From Coriobacteriia bacterium (GTDB lineage Bacteria; Actinomycetota; Coriobacteriia; Anaerosomatales; JAAXUF01), in contig JAAXUF010000006.1 of NCBI GenBank assembly GCA_013336165.1, positions 1 to 64,000 on the forward strand: 64,000 nt of DNA, given 5' to 3'. Both the position numbers and the translations under genes were made by a program. Positions 17,687-27,225 of this stretch are shown here, piece by piece. Below the pieces are notes generated by a model. It was not told where the DNA came from. It searched no databases and saw only the letters and a list, made by a program, of their open reading frames with translations. Positions within the stretch are counted from its first letter, which is position 1. Every line of letters begins with the position of its first letter.

Positions 17687-18991
17687 TTACGCCCGAGCTG
17701 CGGGAACAGCGGCATCTTCCTCTGGCACGCTATCCCACTCCAGCTTGCCCATGTGGCGCATAGCGAGAGTTGCCAAGAAGGCGAGAATCAGAACGAGAAC
17801 GATGCCTCCGTACATGGCCTGGGTGTAGCTTCCAAGCTTCGCCGCAAGAGCGGTGATGATTGTCGTCGAGAACCCGCCAACAATCGCACTCGCAATCGAC
17901 AGGCGTGAGTAGATCTTCTCGTAAGCCATCCCGCCGAAGAGTTCGCGAGTGATCTCTGGGTTGCCGACTCCGGTAATCCCGTTGTGGGTGCCGAGCAGGA
18001 ATCCACCAACGTACATGGGGATGACGCTGCCCGGAAGCCAAAGCCAAGTCACGAACGACATGATGAACAAGAAGAAGAAGAAATACATGGTCTTCCTGAG
18101 ACCCAACAGCGAACCAAGGAAGCCGAAGAATACCTTCCCAACCATGTTGCCGATGGCTGCCATGGAGATCATCCACGCGCCGATTGCTGCAGCGCTAGTG
18201 GCCATAGCCGTGCCCTTGAACATCTCTTTCGACATGGCTGGCAAAATGCTCATGAACCCCATGCCGATTGCGGTGAGACCGATGACCAAGAACATCAGGA
18301 TGAATGCCGGCGTCTTCATCGCGCTTACCGCATTCATGCCATATTCACTGCGCGTTTTGGGGCTGTAGTTTGGATCGTAGCCAAACGGCTTCAAACCAAT
18401 CTCGGAGGGGCTGAACTTCATGACGAAGCACCACGGAAGAACGAGCACCGCGAAGATGAGTGCGTTGATGTAGTACGTGGTGTTGTAGCCGTAGGTCTTC
18501 AAGAAGCTCGTGAACAGGGGTGCCCATACGAAGGTACCGACTCCCGAGAATGCCATGGCAATTCCGAGGAACCTGCCGCGTTGTTTTGGAGCAAACCAGT
18601 TCGTGATGAGCGCCGGTATTGACAAGAGGAACGTCATGGGTATCGCGATACCGAGAAGGATACCGATGACGATAACTCCTGCGACGCTGTGCACGACCGT
18701 GAACAGCAGAATAGCAGCGATCTCGAGGATTGCCGCCACGGTGAGTGATAGTCTCAAGTGCTTCTTCATGAGCTGTCCCCACACGGGGAAGCTGACTATC
18801 TGCGTGAGACCGAGGGCCACTACCCAGAGCGACCATTGAGTGGCAGTGATCCCCATGTGTTGCGACCCTGGAAGCATGTAGATGCCCTTAATGCTACTGA
18901 CGAGCGCCATGCCAGAGGCGCCGAGGCAGCAGCAGCCAGCAAAGATCCACATAGCAAAGTGAATCCCTTTTTGCTGTACCTGTTCTGTCAC
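17687..18991 (-). CDS. MFS transporter of the Mo-oxidoreductase operon
   Basis: A 434-aa 12-helix MFS carrier. The start is GTG at 18991 (MTEQVQQKG...) nine nucleotides after AAGGAGA; the longer open frame overlaps the ferredoxin gene. It has a loop after helix 2 (VWGQLMKKHLRLS), a NWFAPKQRGRFLGIAMA segment typical of carboxylate carriers of the OFA-like group, and a C-terminal acidic tail. It lies 85 nt downstream of the Fe-S subunit on the same strand, so it is probably co-transcribed with the molybdenum enzyme and imports its substrate. The amino acid sequence is only distantly related to the second MFS gene downstream, so the two may carry different compounds. Confidence 0.88.
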   Translation of the reverse strand: MTEQVQQKGIHFAMWIFAGCCCLGASGMALVSSIKGIYMLPGSQHMGITATQWSLWVVALGLTQIVSFPVWGQLMKKHLRLSLTVAAILEIAAILLFTVVHSVAGVIVIGILLGIAIPMTFLLSIPALITNWFAPKQRGRFLGIAMAFSGVGTFVWAPLFTSFLKTYGYNTTYYINALIFAVLVLPWCFVMKFSPSEIGLKPFGYDPNYSPKTRSEYGMNAVSAMKTPAFILMFLVIGLTAIGMGFMSILPAMSKEMFKGTAMATSAAAIGAWMISMAAIGNMVGKVFFGFLGSLLGLRKTMYFFFFLFIMSFVTWLWLPGSVIPMYVGGFLLGTHNGITGVGNPEITRELFGGMAYEKIYSRLSIASAIVGGFSTTIITALAAKLGSYTQAMYGGIVLVLILAFLATLAMRHMGKLEWDSVPEEDAAVPAARA

Positions 18992-19076
18992 TTGCTCACA
19001 TCTCCTTAGTTGAGAAGTTCTTGTTGGGTCTACGGCAGCTTCTCGCTTCGGGCAAAACGAGAAGCTGCCGAGCCTT

Positions 19077-19409
19077 TCAGAGAGCGAAGAGAACCTGTGA
19101 CGGCTTCTTCTCGAGCTTCTTGGAGAGTTCCTCCACGGTGCCGTATTCCATGACACCGGTGTAGCAGTTGTGCACGCAGGAGGGCAGTTTGCCCTTGGAG
19201 GTCCGATCCTCGCAAAGATCACAAAGGTCGGTGGGAATCGGCACGTACTTGAGCTGCCATTTCTCGTCGTCTATCTTCCAAGGACCGACCTCGAAGACCT
19301 TGATCCCCCACTTGCCCTCGGGGATGCTGTGCTCCTCCTTGCAAGACACCTCGCAGGTGTGGCAGTTGGAGCACCATTCATAATCGATCAGGATTCCGTT
19401 GCGTGACAT
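19077..19409 (-). CDS. Small 4Fe-4S electron-transfer subunit
   Basis: A 110-aa ferredoxin-like partner of the molybdoenzyme. Two cysteine groups are visible: CSNCHTCEVSC at residues 13-23, and CDLCEDR at about 63 with PSCVHNC at about 76-82. That gives eight cysteines for two [4Fe-4S] clusters; the usual DmsB-like subunit (about 200 aa, four clusters) is roughly twice as long. Its ATG starts immediately after the stop codon of the molybdoenzyme gene, so the two are translated together. No export signal. It should pass electrons to or from the catalytic subunit in the cytoplasm. Confidence 0.9.
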   Translation of the reverse strand: MSRNGILIDYEWCSNCHTCEVSCKEEHSIPEGKWGIKVFEVGPWKIDDEKWQLKYVPIPTDLCDLCEDRTSKGKLPSCVHNCYTGVMEYGTVEELSKKLEKKPSQVLFAL

Positions 19410-21653
19410 CTAAAACTCCCCCTCTTCGCACTTGTAGATCTTGCAGAGCAGAGCTTTGACGTCGGCGCCAAAACCGGTCGGCCCTTGCTGACCGAGCTCA
19501 CTGAGCAGGTTCGGGTTCACGTCCCAGACGCCGTACATCGGATCCTCGTGCGGATCCATCTCGGGGAACCACCAACCGCTGTTGACGTTTGCCATGCCCG
19601 ACAGGACGATGGGGGTCAGCTTCGCACGATGCTTGATACGGCCGATCTTGTTCTCCACCCACACCCAGTCTCCGTCGCGGAAGCCCTGCTCCTTGCCCCA
19701 TTCGTCGTTCATCTCGACCAGCGGGTCGGGCTGCATCTCGCGTAGCTTCGCGACATCACGATGCTCAGAGTGGAAGTAGTAAATGTTGCGCGTGCCGGTC
19801 ATGGTTATGACCGGGTACTCCTTGTACAGCTCCGGAGTGGTGTAGGGGCTGTAGTAGGGCTCGTCGTAGTATGGCAGCGCGTTGTCTCCGATATCCTCGG
19901 CCAAGGACGAGTAGAGCTCGATACGCCCGGTTCGAGTGTTGAAGCCCGGCTGGCCATCTTCGCGCAACAGTCCTTTTTCGTAACGCTGGTAGGGCTGTCC
20001 GGCGTACGCCCAGTGCTGCTTGCGAATCTCAGCCCACGTCAGACCGGATTTCTGAACGAGGAAGTCGAATATCTCCTCGACGCTGTCGAAATCGAACATC
20101 TTCTCGTTGAAGCGCTTGCCCAGACGCCATACGATCTCGGCATCGCTCTTCGGCTCGCCTATTGGAGTCATACCGGCGATGGGAGATATGGCGAACGCGC
20201 CGGTGCGCTTGGCGATCATACCCAACTTTTCGACGCTCATGGCGCACGGAAGAGCAACGTCTGCGAGCATCTGGATGGTGGGGGTGAGCCTGTAGTCCGC
20301 CACCGCAATGAACTTCAGCTTCTGAAGCACAGGGTACACACGGTTCAAGTCCGCGTTACTCATGCAGGCCAGAGGGTTGGTGCCCATCATGATGGCGCCC
20401 GTGAAGCCATAAGGCTCCTCGGTCTCGGCTTGAACGACCGCAAGGTCAGGCTGGTCGAGCACCATGCCCATTCTGATGAACGGGTACTCATCGTATCCAA
20501 CGACCATCTTCTGAACATCCTCGGGCAGCTCTTTGTAGCCCCAGCTGAAGTAGTGGAAGTCAAAGGGAGCCCCTGCGAAGACCTGTCCGCCCGGCTGGTC
20601 GATGTCGCCGCAGATTGTGAGCATGGAGATGATGGAGCGCACGGCGCCTATGCCGTTTCGCTGCATGTCCAAGGAGAGACCCAGCTGAACTGACGAGTAG
20701 CGGCCGGCTGCGAAGACTCTGGCGGCCTCGCGGACCTTATCTGCCGGCACCCAAGCCTTCTCGCAGAGGTCGTCGAAGTCGTATTCCGCGCAGCGCTCGA
20801 CGAGCGCTTCGAAACCATACGTCCACAAATCGACGAACTCATGGTCGTACAGGTCCTCCTCGATGATGACCTTGAGCATCGCCATGGCGATGGCCGAATC
20901 GACTGCCGGACGAGGCTGAATCCAGATGTCCGCGCGAGCGGCCATCCATGTCAGGCGCGGGTCGATGACGATGAGCTTGGTGCCCCTGCGCAAGACCTCG
21001 ACAATCCAGTCGCCGAAGAATCCGTCTGAGTTCGAGGCCACGGGGTTGCAGCCCCAAACGACCATGACCTCGGGGATCTTGAACTCGGGGTTATCGTAGC
21101 GGTCTTCATGCATCTCCGAGCAGTCGGGCATCATATAGGCGCCGGTGCTGACGTTGTAGGAGACCAGACGCGGCATCCAGCAAGCCAGGCCGGACGAATA
21201 GCTTTCGACGTGCGGCGTGCCCATGGCATAGGCCAGACGCTGAACCTGCCACAGGATATCGCGACCGGTTCCGCAGAAGGTCTGGAGGGTGTGGGCGCCA
21301 TATTCGTTTGAAAGCCTGGTCATCTCGTCGTAGATGAGATCCAGTGCCTCGTCCCAAGTGACCCGCTCCCACGCATCGGGGTTACCGCGCTGGGAAGGGT
21401 CGCGCTTCATCGGGTAGAGCAGGCGATCGGGGCTGTTCACGATATCGGGGAGGACTACACACCTTGGGCAGAGGCGCCCCTGGTTGAACGGATTCTCCTT
21501 GTCGCCCTCGACCTTCTCCAGTACGCCATTCTCGTTGTTGACATAGCACAGGATGCCGCAACCTGCGTGGCACCCAGGTGCCGACCAGTGGGTCGTCCTA
21601 GTTACCGTATAGCCGTCTTCTTGCCACGAAACCGGTAGATTAAGATTGCCCAT
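19410..21653 (-). CDS. Cytoplasmic molybdopterin oxidoreductase, DMSO reductase superfamily
   Basis: A 747-aa Mo/W-bis-MGD enzyme starting MGNLNLPVSW behind AAAGGAG. Residues 28-62 carry the N-terminal [4Fe-4S] set (C28, C32, C36, then GRLC at 62). WERVTWDEALDL (96-107), GTGRD, a GTP...CW segment with C158 in the position of the metal ligand, and the C-terminal cap ending LLCKIYKC complete the family layout. There is no Tat signal, so it is expected in the cytoplasm. Length and the C-terminus recall acetylene hydratase and related non-redox or hydroxyl-transfer enzymes. However, the Asp that follows the second cluster cysteine in acetylene hydratase is Gly33 here, so that reaction is unlikely. 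Related enzymes in gut Coriobacteriia dehydroxylate catechols. Substrate unresolved. Operon with the Fe-S subunit and an MFS carrier. Confidence 0.9.
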   Translation of the reverse strand: MGNLNLPVSWQEDGYTVTRTTHWSAPGCHAGCGILCYVNNENGVLEKVEGDKENPFNQGRLCPRCVVLPDIVNSPDRLLYPMKRDPSQRGNPDAWERVTWDEALDLIYDEMTRLSNEYGAHTLQTFCGTGRDILWQVQRLAYAMGTPHVESYSSGLACWMPRLVSYNVSTGAYMMPDCSEMHEDRYDNPEFKIPEVMVVWGCNPVASNSDGFFGDWIVEVLRRGTKLIVIDPRLTWMAARADIWIQPRPAVDSAIAMAMLKVIIEEDLYDHEFVDLWTYGFEALVERCAEYDFDDLCEKAWVPADKVREAARVFAAGRYSSVQLGLSLDMQRNGIGAVRSIISMLTICGDIDQPGGQVFAGAPFDFHYFSWGYKELPEDVQKMVVGYDEYPFIRMGMVLDQPDLAVVQAETEEPYGFTGAIMMGTNPLACMSNADLNRVYPVLQKLKFIAVADYRLTPTIQMLADVALPCAMSVEKLGMIAKRTGAFAISPIAGMTPIGEPKSDAEIVWRLGKRFNEKMFDFDSVEEIFDFLVQKSGLTWAEIRKQHWAYAGQPYQRYEKGLLREDGQPGFNTRTGRIELYSSLAEDIGDNALPYYDEPYYSPYTTPELYKEYPVITMTGTRNIYYFHSEHRDVAKLREMQPDPLVEMNDEWGKEQGFRDGDWVWVENKIGRIKHRAKLTPIVLSGMANVNSGWWFPEMDPHEDPMYGVWDVNPNLLSELGQQGPTGFGADVKALLCKIYKCEEGEF

Positions 21654-22203
21654 TCTCAACTCCTTTCGCTTACACGATTCTCTTCTTTGCTGGCTCACTC
21701 ATCCAACGCGACTCGGCCATCCCACATCCGTCGTACACATCCCTTTCCCGCCTTCGTCCTGCGTTTCTCTAGAACGAACTCGCGTACCTTCGCGGATGCT
21801 CAAACTGGTCGAAGTGGTTGCAGTGGGAACGGTACGGCGCGCGATGAGGCATGCGCATCAGGCGCAGCAGCCAAACGTTCACGAGAATGGGGCGAAGAAA
21901 CGGACAAAACAGCCATTAGCCCAATCGGCCTAGCCCCATTTCGGGTACTCCTTACGTTCTATAAGCCTAACGTAAGCACCAACTGACTAGGTTGGCTAGA
22001 GTGCGCGAGGTCATCGGGGCTACCATAGTCGACGTTCCCCCGCGGGTTCCGTTGTCAGCGACAGTCGATGGCCGCCCACACTGGATTGGAGAGTGCCCTA
22101 CGTTGAGCTGGCACCTCCCCACGGTGCTGACCAGACTCAGGCTGCCGGACGAAAACGTCCATTCGCTCCCTTACGGCGAACTGTCACCTATGTCGCAGCT
22201 AGG
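21654..22203 (-). promoter_or_regulatory. Long leader/promoter region of the molybdoenzyme operon
   Basis: 550 nt between the regulator gene ending at 22204 and the molybdoenzyme start, without a credible gene. It contains a spaced inverted repeat, CTTACGT (21951-21957) with ACGTAAG (21970-21976), and just beyond it CCAAC/GTTGG arms (about 21980-21995). These could be operators for the adjacent membrane LuxR regulators or the end of their transcript. No promoter is assigned with confidence. Confidence 0.35.
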
Positions 22204-23745
22204 CTACCAAGCTTCTACGTCGTACTCTTGTTCATCATCGAGTTGGAACTTCTCTATCGCATCTATGAGTTCCTGCCTCGAGTGCACGTCGGTCTTGCGA
22301 TAGATGCCGTAAATGTGAGCCTTGACCGTGTGACCTGAGATGAACATCGTCTTTTCGATAGACGCCCTTGAGTGTCCTTTCGCCAACCAGATCAAGACCT
22401 CTTGTTGGCGCTGGCTCAACTGGTAGTAGTTCGCGAAGCCGACGCACTTCATCTTCCAATAGCCAGCATGCTGCGAATCATTCTTTGGGCTCGGGAAATC
22501 GTGATCCATAACGGGATGCTCGGTGAACGGTGTGTAGCTGTTTCTGAAGAAGAACGCCTGCATGAATATCAGTATTATCACGGCAATATCTAGCAGAATC
22601 GGTAACCTGATAGCGCCTTCAAAGGACGTGCCGAGAACGGTGTATGCGCAGAAGTATCCAAATGCAAGTCCTACTATGTCACCAATTCGTCCAAATGCCA
22701 TATTTGCAAACGGAGCCAATTGATAGACATGCATGTACTGGGCGACGGCCGACCAGCATATTATTTCGTTCACAGTAGCAACCAGAATCATGATAGCGAG
22801 AAGAATCACCCGGTACTGTTGATCAACAATCGGAAGCAGCAGAAGCCCTATCGCAGCGGTCGGCGCTATTTCCTTGATCAATTCGCTGACTTCAAACCAT
22901 TCCTGGTGTGAAGCGTCATAGATCTTGAACAACGCCGCCGCGAGCATGGCTCCTAGCACGATTACGCTGACTGAAGGTAGAGCTGTAACAGAGATGGCGA
23001 ATATGACGAATCCAAGAAGGAACCCGTTGGCGACCATTGCTGACGAAGAATGCAGCAACGACTTCCAAGCAGGAGGTCTTGTGAAGTAGTAATAGGAGAC
23101 AATGTATTCCAAGTTCGAACGATAGATCCATCTTGCGAACAGAGCGCTCGAAAGCAAAGGAAGCACAATCATCGTCACTTTGAGGGTCTCAATTTTGAAG
23201 AAGTACAGCACGACTAGCAGGAGGAAGACCTCGGCAAACATGGCTACTGCCGGATAGGTGACAGCCCGCCTGTGGTTCAGCTGCGAGAGGAAGATCCCCC
23301 AAAGACAAAGGAGACATACGGCTCCGAACCCCGCAAGAAACCATATACCTCTCAAGAGGGTCTCGTCGGCGCTCCATAGAAACATACTGACGCCGCACAT
23401 CGGCGTGAGAACTGCCGCAACGACGACTACGATCCTGATCCCCGACACCGACATCAGACGCTTGGACAGCGCCCACGCAAAGCCGCTCGCCACGACTTCT
23501 CCCGCGAAGAAGAAGGCGATCACACCGACCGCCGAGTCTCTGGGAATGCCGGAGTTCATCAGCAGTGTATTGACGAGAATGAGGAACAGCCATGTCAGAT
23601 ACAGGGAGAATCCGGCGACCCCCACGAGGTCTTCGACTGTGGCGATGGTTCCGGTGTTCTGGCTGGGTTCTTGACTCCCAGGGAGAATGACGTTGCGCGT
23701 TTCATCGTCTGATGACAACGGTTTCATTCGGTCATTGTGATTCAT
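22204..23745 (-). CDS. Membrane-bound LuxR-type regulator, copy 1
   Basis: A 513-aa protein: a hydrophobic N-terminal two-thirds with about 12 membrane segments, then a C-terminal LuxR/GerE helix-turn-helix (about residues 435-500; LSQRQQEVLIWLAKGHSRASIEKTMFISGHTVKAHIYGIYRKT). There is no receiver domain. Proteins of this build are abundant in Eggerthella-type bacteria, where they sit next to respiratory or dehydroxylase operons and control them in response to a substrate. The start is uncertain: ATG at 23745 or the ATG six codons later (23727) that corresponds to the start of copy 2; neither has a good ribosome binding site. It lies directly upstream of the molybdoenzyme operon on the same strand. 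The C-terminus is extended by eight residues (EYDVEAW) relative to copy 2. Confidence 0.9.
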   Translation of the reverse strand: MNHNDRMKPLSSDDETRNVILPGSQEPSQNTGTIATVEDLVGVAGFSLYLTWLFLILVNTLLMNSGIPRDSAVGVIAFFFAGEVVASGFAWALSKRLMSVSGIRIVVVVAAVLTPMCGVSMFLWSADETLLRGIWFLAGFGAVCLLCLWGIFLSQLNHRRAVTYPAVAMFAEVFLLLVVLYFFKIETLKVTMIVLPLLSSALFARWIYRSNLEYIVSYYYFTRPPAWKSLLHSSSAMVANGFLLGFVIFAISVTALPSVSVIVLGAMLAAALFKIYDASHQEWFEVSELIKEIAPTAAIGLLLLPIVDQQYRVILLAIMILVATVNEIICWSAVAQYMHVYQLAPFANMAFGRIGDIVGLAFGYFCAYTVLGTSFEGAIRLPILLDIAVIILIFMQAFFFRNSYTPFTEHPVMDHDFPSPKNDSQHAGYWKMKCVGFANYYQLSQRQQEVLIWLAKGHSRASIEKTMFISGHTVKAHIYGIYRKTDVHSRQELIDAIEKFQLDDEQEYDVEAW

Positions 23746-25328
23746 CCCCCAGACTTTGTGAATACGTCCGAGGTCCCCTATTCCTCTTCATCATCGAGCT
23801 GGAACTTCTCTATCGCATCTATGAGTTCCTGCCTCGTGTGCACGTCGGTCTTGCGATAGATGCTGTAGATGTGAGCCTTGACCGTGTGACCTGAGATGAA
23901 CATCGTCTTTTCGATAGACGCCCTTGAGTGCCCTTTCGCCAGCCAGACCAAGACTTCTTGTTGACGTCGGCTCAACTGATAGTAGTTCGCGAAGCCGACG
24001 CACTTCATCTTCCAATATCCAGCATGCTGCGAATCATTCTTTGGACTTGGGAAATCGTGATCCATAACGGGGTGCTCGGTAAATGGTGTGTAGCTGTTTC
24101 TGAAGAAGAACGCCTGCATGAAGATCAGCGCTATCACAGCAATATCTAGCAGAATCGGCAACCTGATAGCGCCTTCAAAGGACGTGCCGAGAACGGTGTA
24201 TGCGCAGAAGTACCCCAATGCAAGTCCAACTATGTCACCAATTCGTCCAAATGCCATATTTGCAAACGGGACCAATTGATAGACATGCATGTACTGGGCA
24301 ACGGCCGACCAGCATACGATTTCGTTCAGAGTGGCGACCAGAATCATGATAGCGAGAAGAATCACCCGATACTGTTGATCAACAATCGGAAGCAGCAGAA
24401 GCCCTATCGCAGCGGTCGGCGCTATTTCCTTGATCAATTCGCTGACTTCAAACCATTCCTGGTGTGACGCGTCATATATCTTGAACAGCGCCGCTGCGAG
24501 CATGGCAACCAGTACGATCACGCTGACTGAGGGCAGAGCTGTAACGGAGATGGCGAATATGACGAATCCGAGTAGAAACCCGTTGGCGACCATTGCCGAC
24601 GAAGAATGCAGCAACGACTTCCATGCAGGGGGTCTTGTGATGCAGTAGCAGGAGACTATGTATTCCAGGTTCGAACGATAGATCCATCTCGCGAACAGAG
24701 CGCTCGAAAGCAACGGAAGCACAATCATCGTCACTTTGAGGGTCTCTACCTTGAAGAAATGCAGCACGACTAGCAGGAGGAAGACCTCGGCAAACATGGC
24801 TACTGCCGGATAGGTGACAGCCCGCCTGTGGTTCAGCTGCGAGAGGAAGATCCCCCAAAGACAAAGGAGACATACGGCTCCGAACCCCGCAAGAAACCAT
24901 ATACCTCTCAAGAGGGTCTCGTCGGCGCTCCATAGAAACATACTGACGCCGCACATCGGCGTGAGAACTGCCGCAACGACGACTACGATCCTGATCCCCG
25001 ACACCGACATCAGACGCTTGGACAGCGCCCACGCAAAGCCGCTCGCCACGACTTCTCCCGCGAAGAAGAAGGCGATCACACCGACCGCCGAGTCTCTGGG
25101 AATGCCGGAGTTCATCAGCAGTGTATTGACGAGAATGAGGAACAGCCATGTCAGATACAGGGAGAATCCGGCGACCCCCACGAGGTCTTGGACAGTGGTA
25201 ACCGTTCTAGTAGTCTGACTGGGTTCCTGACTTCCAGAATGAATGGTGTTGCGCGTTTCATCGTCTGATGACAGCGGTTTCATTTGGTCATTGTGATTGA
25301 TCCCTCAGACTTTGTGAATACGTCCGGG
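22222..25328. repeat. Tandem direct duplication covering a whole regulator gene
   Basis: Two units of about 1.55 kb, offset 1556 nt: 22222-23772 and 23778-25328. Each includes the regulator and its upstream leader (both units end in the same AATACGTCCG box at 23761 and 25317). Identity is very high but uneven. The stretch 23225-23631 appears identical to 24781-25187 by eye (about 400 nt), whereas the remaining parts carry scattered substitutions. Confidence 0.9.
23778..25283 (-). CDS. Membrane-bound LuxR-type regulator, copy 2 (tandem paralogue)
   Basis: A 501-aa protein almost identical to the preceding gene, with the same polytopic membrane sensor and C-terminal LuxR helix-turn-helix (LSRRQQEVLVWLAKGHSRASI...). 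Differences concentrate in the first about 40 residues (NTIHSGSQEPSQTTRTVTTVQDL here), in a few central positions, and at the C-terminus, which stops at DDEEE. Most central changes are silent or conservative, so both copies appear to be under selection as intact proteins. The upstream ATG present in copy 1 is ATC here, so translation should begin at MKPLSS. It presumably senses the same or a related ligand; divergent N-termini might alter localisation or turnover. Confidence 0.9.
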   Translation of the reverse strand: MKPLSSDDETRNTIHSGSQEPSQTTRTVTTVQDLVGVAGFSLYLTWLFLILVNTLLMNSGIPRDSAVGVIAFFFAGEVVASGFAWALSKRLMSVSGIRIVVVVAAVLTPMCGVSMFLWSADETLLRGIWFLAGFGAVCLLCLWGIFLSQLNHRRAVTYPAVAMFAEVFLLLVVLHFFKVETLKVTMIVLPLLSSALFARWIYRSNLEYIVSCYCITRPPAWKSLLHSSSAMVANGFLLGFVIFAISVTALPSVSVIVLVAMLAAALFKIYDASHQEWFEVSELIKEIAPTAAIGLLLLPIVDQQYRVILLAIMILVATLNEIVCWSAVAQYMHVYQLVPFANMAFGRIGDIVGLALGYFCAYTVLGTSFEGAIRLPILLDIAVIALIFMQAFFFRNSYTPFTEHPVMDHDFPSPKNDSQHAGYWKMKCVGFANYYQLSRRQQEVLVWLAKGHSRASIEKTMFISGHTVKAHIYSIYRKTDVHTRQELIDAIEKFQLDDEEE

Positions 25329-25412
25329 GCCCTGGTTGATGCTGCTGAACCTCTTGTCGATCCTGACGCACACCCTTCCCTCGAAGCGGCCTGAGGGGTG
25401 TCGGCGGCGAGG

Positions 25413-27209
25413 CTACGGCGTCTTCGCTGTGACGGACAGCGTCTTGGTGCCCGGAGTGTATGCGTCGCTCTGATACAGGCCCGCGAGGCTCGCTCCGCTG
25501 GCGTTGCCACCGAGGTACACGTTGTACGCCGTGCCCGACACGAGATCCGGTGAAGAGAAGACTAAGACTGCAACGTTCTTGGTGGGGAGAAACGTCAGCA
25601 CATCTTTCCCGTCAGCCGTCTCGAGGTGTATCAGGGTCTCGGCTTTGATGCTCGTCTTCAGGTAGACCGCCGCTTGTGATGACGGCTGAGTGATACTCTC
25701 GGCCATCCCAGCGTCGGAGCACGCAGCGACCAGCGTGCCGCCCGTCATGTTGAATGTGCCGTTCGCATCGAGGGCGCCGTTGCCGCCCCGGGTTGGACCG
25801 TGCACGACTACGACGCCGCCGGTCATGGTGATAGAGCCGTTAGAGTCCAGCCCGTCACCCTCTGCGTCGATGGTGATCGTGCCGCCGTTGATGGTGAGGT
25901 AGTAGTTGCCGACCGCTTCGCCGCCGCCGGCACCACCGGTACCGGCGCCAGCACCAGCTGCACCGCGTTGGGCGAAGCGGTCGTTTCCGGGAGCGCCGCC
26001 GGTCATCGCCGTCCCGGAACCGTCGTTGCCTCCCGCGACGTTGATGCCGTCATCCGTCGCGACAATGTGGATCTCCCCGCCGTTAATGGTGATGTTCGCG
26101 CTCTCGAGGCCCTCGTAGGAGCGTGTGACGTTGACTACACCGTTGTCGATCTGCAGCGCGGAATCCGCGTGGACGGCGTCGTCCCCCGTAGCGATCGTAA
26201 CCGTACCGCCACCGATAACGACAGCGTTGTTGGAGTGAATGGCGTCATCGGCCGAGTCGATTCCGATCGTTCCGCCGCTGATCGCGACGCTGACGGTTCC
26301 CTTGATGCCCTTGGCCGAGACATCCTGGCCGAGCTTGGCGCCACTCCCGCCGCCGGAATTGAGCGTGAGCTTTCCGCCACTGACGATCGCGTCCGTCTCG
26401 GCGTCGATCGCGTCAGTTCCTGCCTTGACGGTGATACTGCCGGCGGCTACCGAGACATACCCCTTGGTCGCGTCCTCGGCATTGTCGGCTTTGAGGCCGT
26501 CACCGCCGGCAGTGACGCTGAGATTCCCGTCCTTGACGACGAGGTAGTCTTTGCCGCGGATACCGTCGTCAACCGCATCGACCGTGATCGTGCCGCTGGC
26601 GATGATGAGCCCGTCCTTGCTGGCTATGCCGTCATTGTAGTTGGCATCGACCGTCAGCGACCCGTCGCCGAAGATCGTCAGATTCGACGTGCTGTAGAGC
26701 GTCGCGTTGGGCTCATCCGAGTTGGCGGTGGTGGTCTTGTATGACGCGCTATCGGCAAGGCGGTTCATGGTTCCCTTGGCCAAGGCAACAACGACCTTCT
26801 CGGCCTTGGAGACCAGGATGGCGGGACCGTCCGCATTCGTGATTTCGACGCCGTTCAGGATCAGGCGAACGACCGCGTTGTCCTTCGTGTCAACGACGAT
26901 CTGTCCGTCGGAAAGTGAACCGGTGAACCGGTAGGTCCCGGCGGCGGTCAGTGTTACTGTGCTGCCATTGACGGCCGCGCCTGCGGCATTCGTTGAGATC
27001 GAGGTGCCCTTGAGGACGATATCGACAACGCTCGCTTCGTTCCACGTGTAGTCGGCCGGGTCGTCATGAGTCGCGGCATTCTCGGCGCTCACGGTCGCCG
27101 TTGCCTCGGCAGCCGAGGAGGCCGATTGACTAGCCTGCGAGCCGCACCCGGCAAGCGCAAGCACCATCAGGATGCCGATCAGAAGCGATAGAAGCCGTCG
27201 CAGTCTCAT
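25413..27209 (-). CDS. DUF4353 carbohydrate-binding-like lipoprotein
   Basis: A 598-aa exported lipoprotein (lipobox LALAGC, Cys about 22) followed by a Ser/Ala-rich linker and a long right-handed beta-helix-like body made of repeating GG-(S/T)-(I/L)-T-(I/V) rungs with DGI/DAI turns; a Gly/Ala-rich loop interrupts it near residue 430. This is the DUF4353 'carbohydrate-binding domain-containing' family. It is 16 nt downstream of a VTC-domain gene and near a DUF4956 gene, a trio that recurs in Gram-positive bacteria. The family has been linked to surface polymers, but its activity is not known. GGAGG stands nine nucleotides before the ATG. Confidence 0.88.
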   Translation of the reverse strand: MRLRRLLSLLIGILMVLALAGCGSQASQSASSAAEATATVSAENAATHDDPADYTWNEASVVDIVLKGTSISTNAAGAAVNGSTVTLTAAGTYRFTGSLSDGQIVVDTKDNAVVRLILNGVEITNADGPAILVSKAEKVVVALAKGTMNRLADSASYKTTTANSDEPNATLYSTSNLTIFGDGSLTVDANYNDGIASKDGLIIASGTITVDAVDDGIRGKDYLVVKDGNLSVTAGGDGLKADNAEDATKGYVSVAAGSITVKAGTDAIDAETDAIVSGGKLTLNSGGGSGAKLGQDVSAKGIKGTVSVAISGGTIGIDSADDAIHSNNAVVIGGGTVTIATGDDAVHADSALQIDNGVVNVTRSYEGLESANITINGGEIHIVATDDGINVAGGNDGSGTAMTGGAPGNDRFAQRGAAGAGAGTGGAGGGEAVGNYYLTINGGTITIDAEGDGLDSNGSITMTGGVVVVHGPTRGGNGALDANGTFNMTGGTLVAACSDAGMAESITQPSSQAAVYLKTSIKAETLIHLETADGKDVLTFLPTKNVAVLVFSSPDLVSGTAYNVYLGGNASGASLAGLYQSDAYTPGTKTLSVTAKTP

Positions 27210-27225
27210 TCTCGTATTCCTCCGT

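Noticed and set aside
19761-20693. 310-codon plus-strand frame over the molybdoenzyme
   Set aside because: A mirror of the true gene on the opposite strand; its codon pattern follows the complement of conserved Mo-enzyme residues.
19410-21653. Molybdoenzyme as acetylene hydratase
   Set aside because: Length and C-terminal end are similar, but the catalytic Asp next to the cluster Cys is Gly and an Fe-S partner subunit is encoded, which that enzyme does not need.
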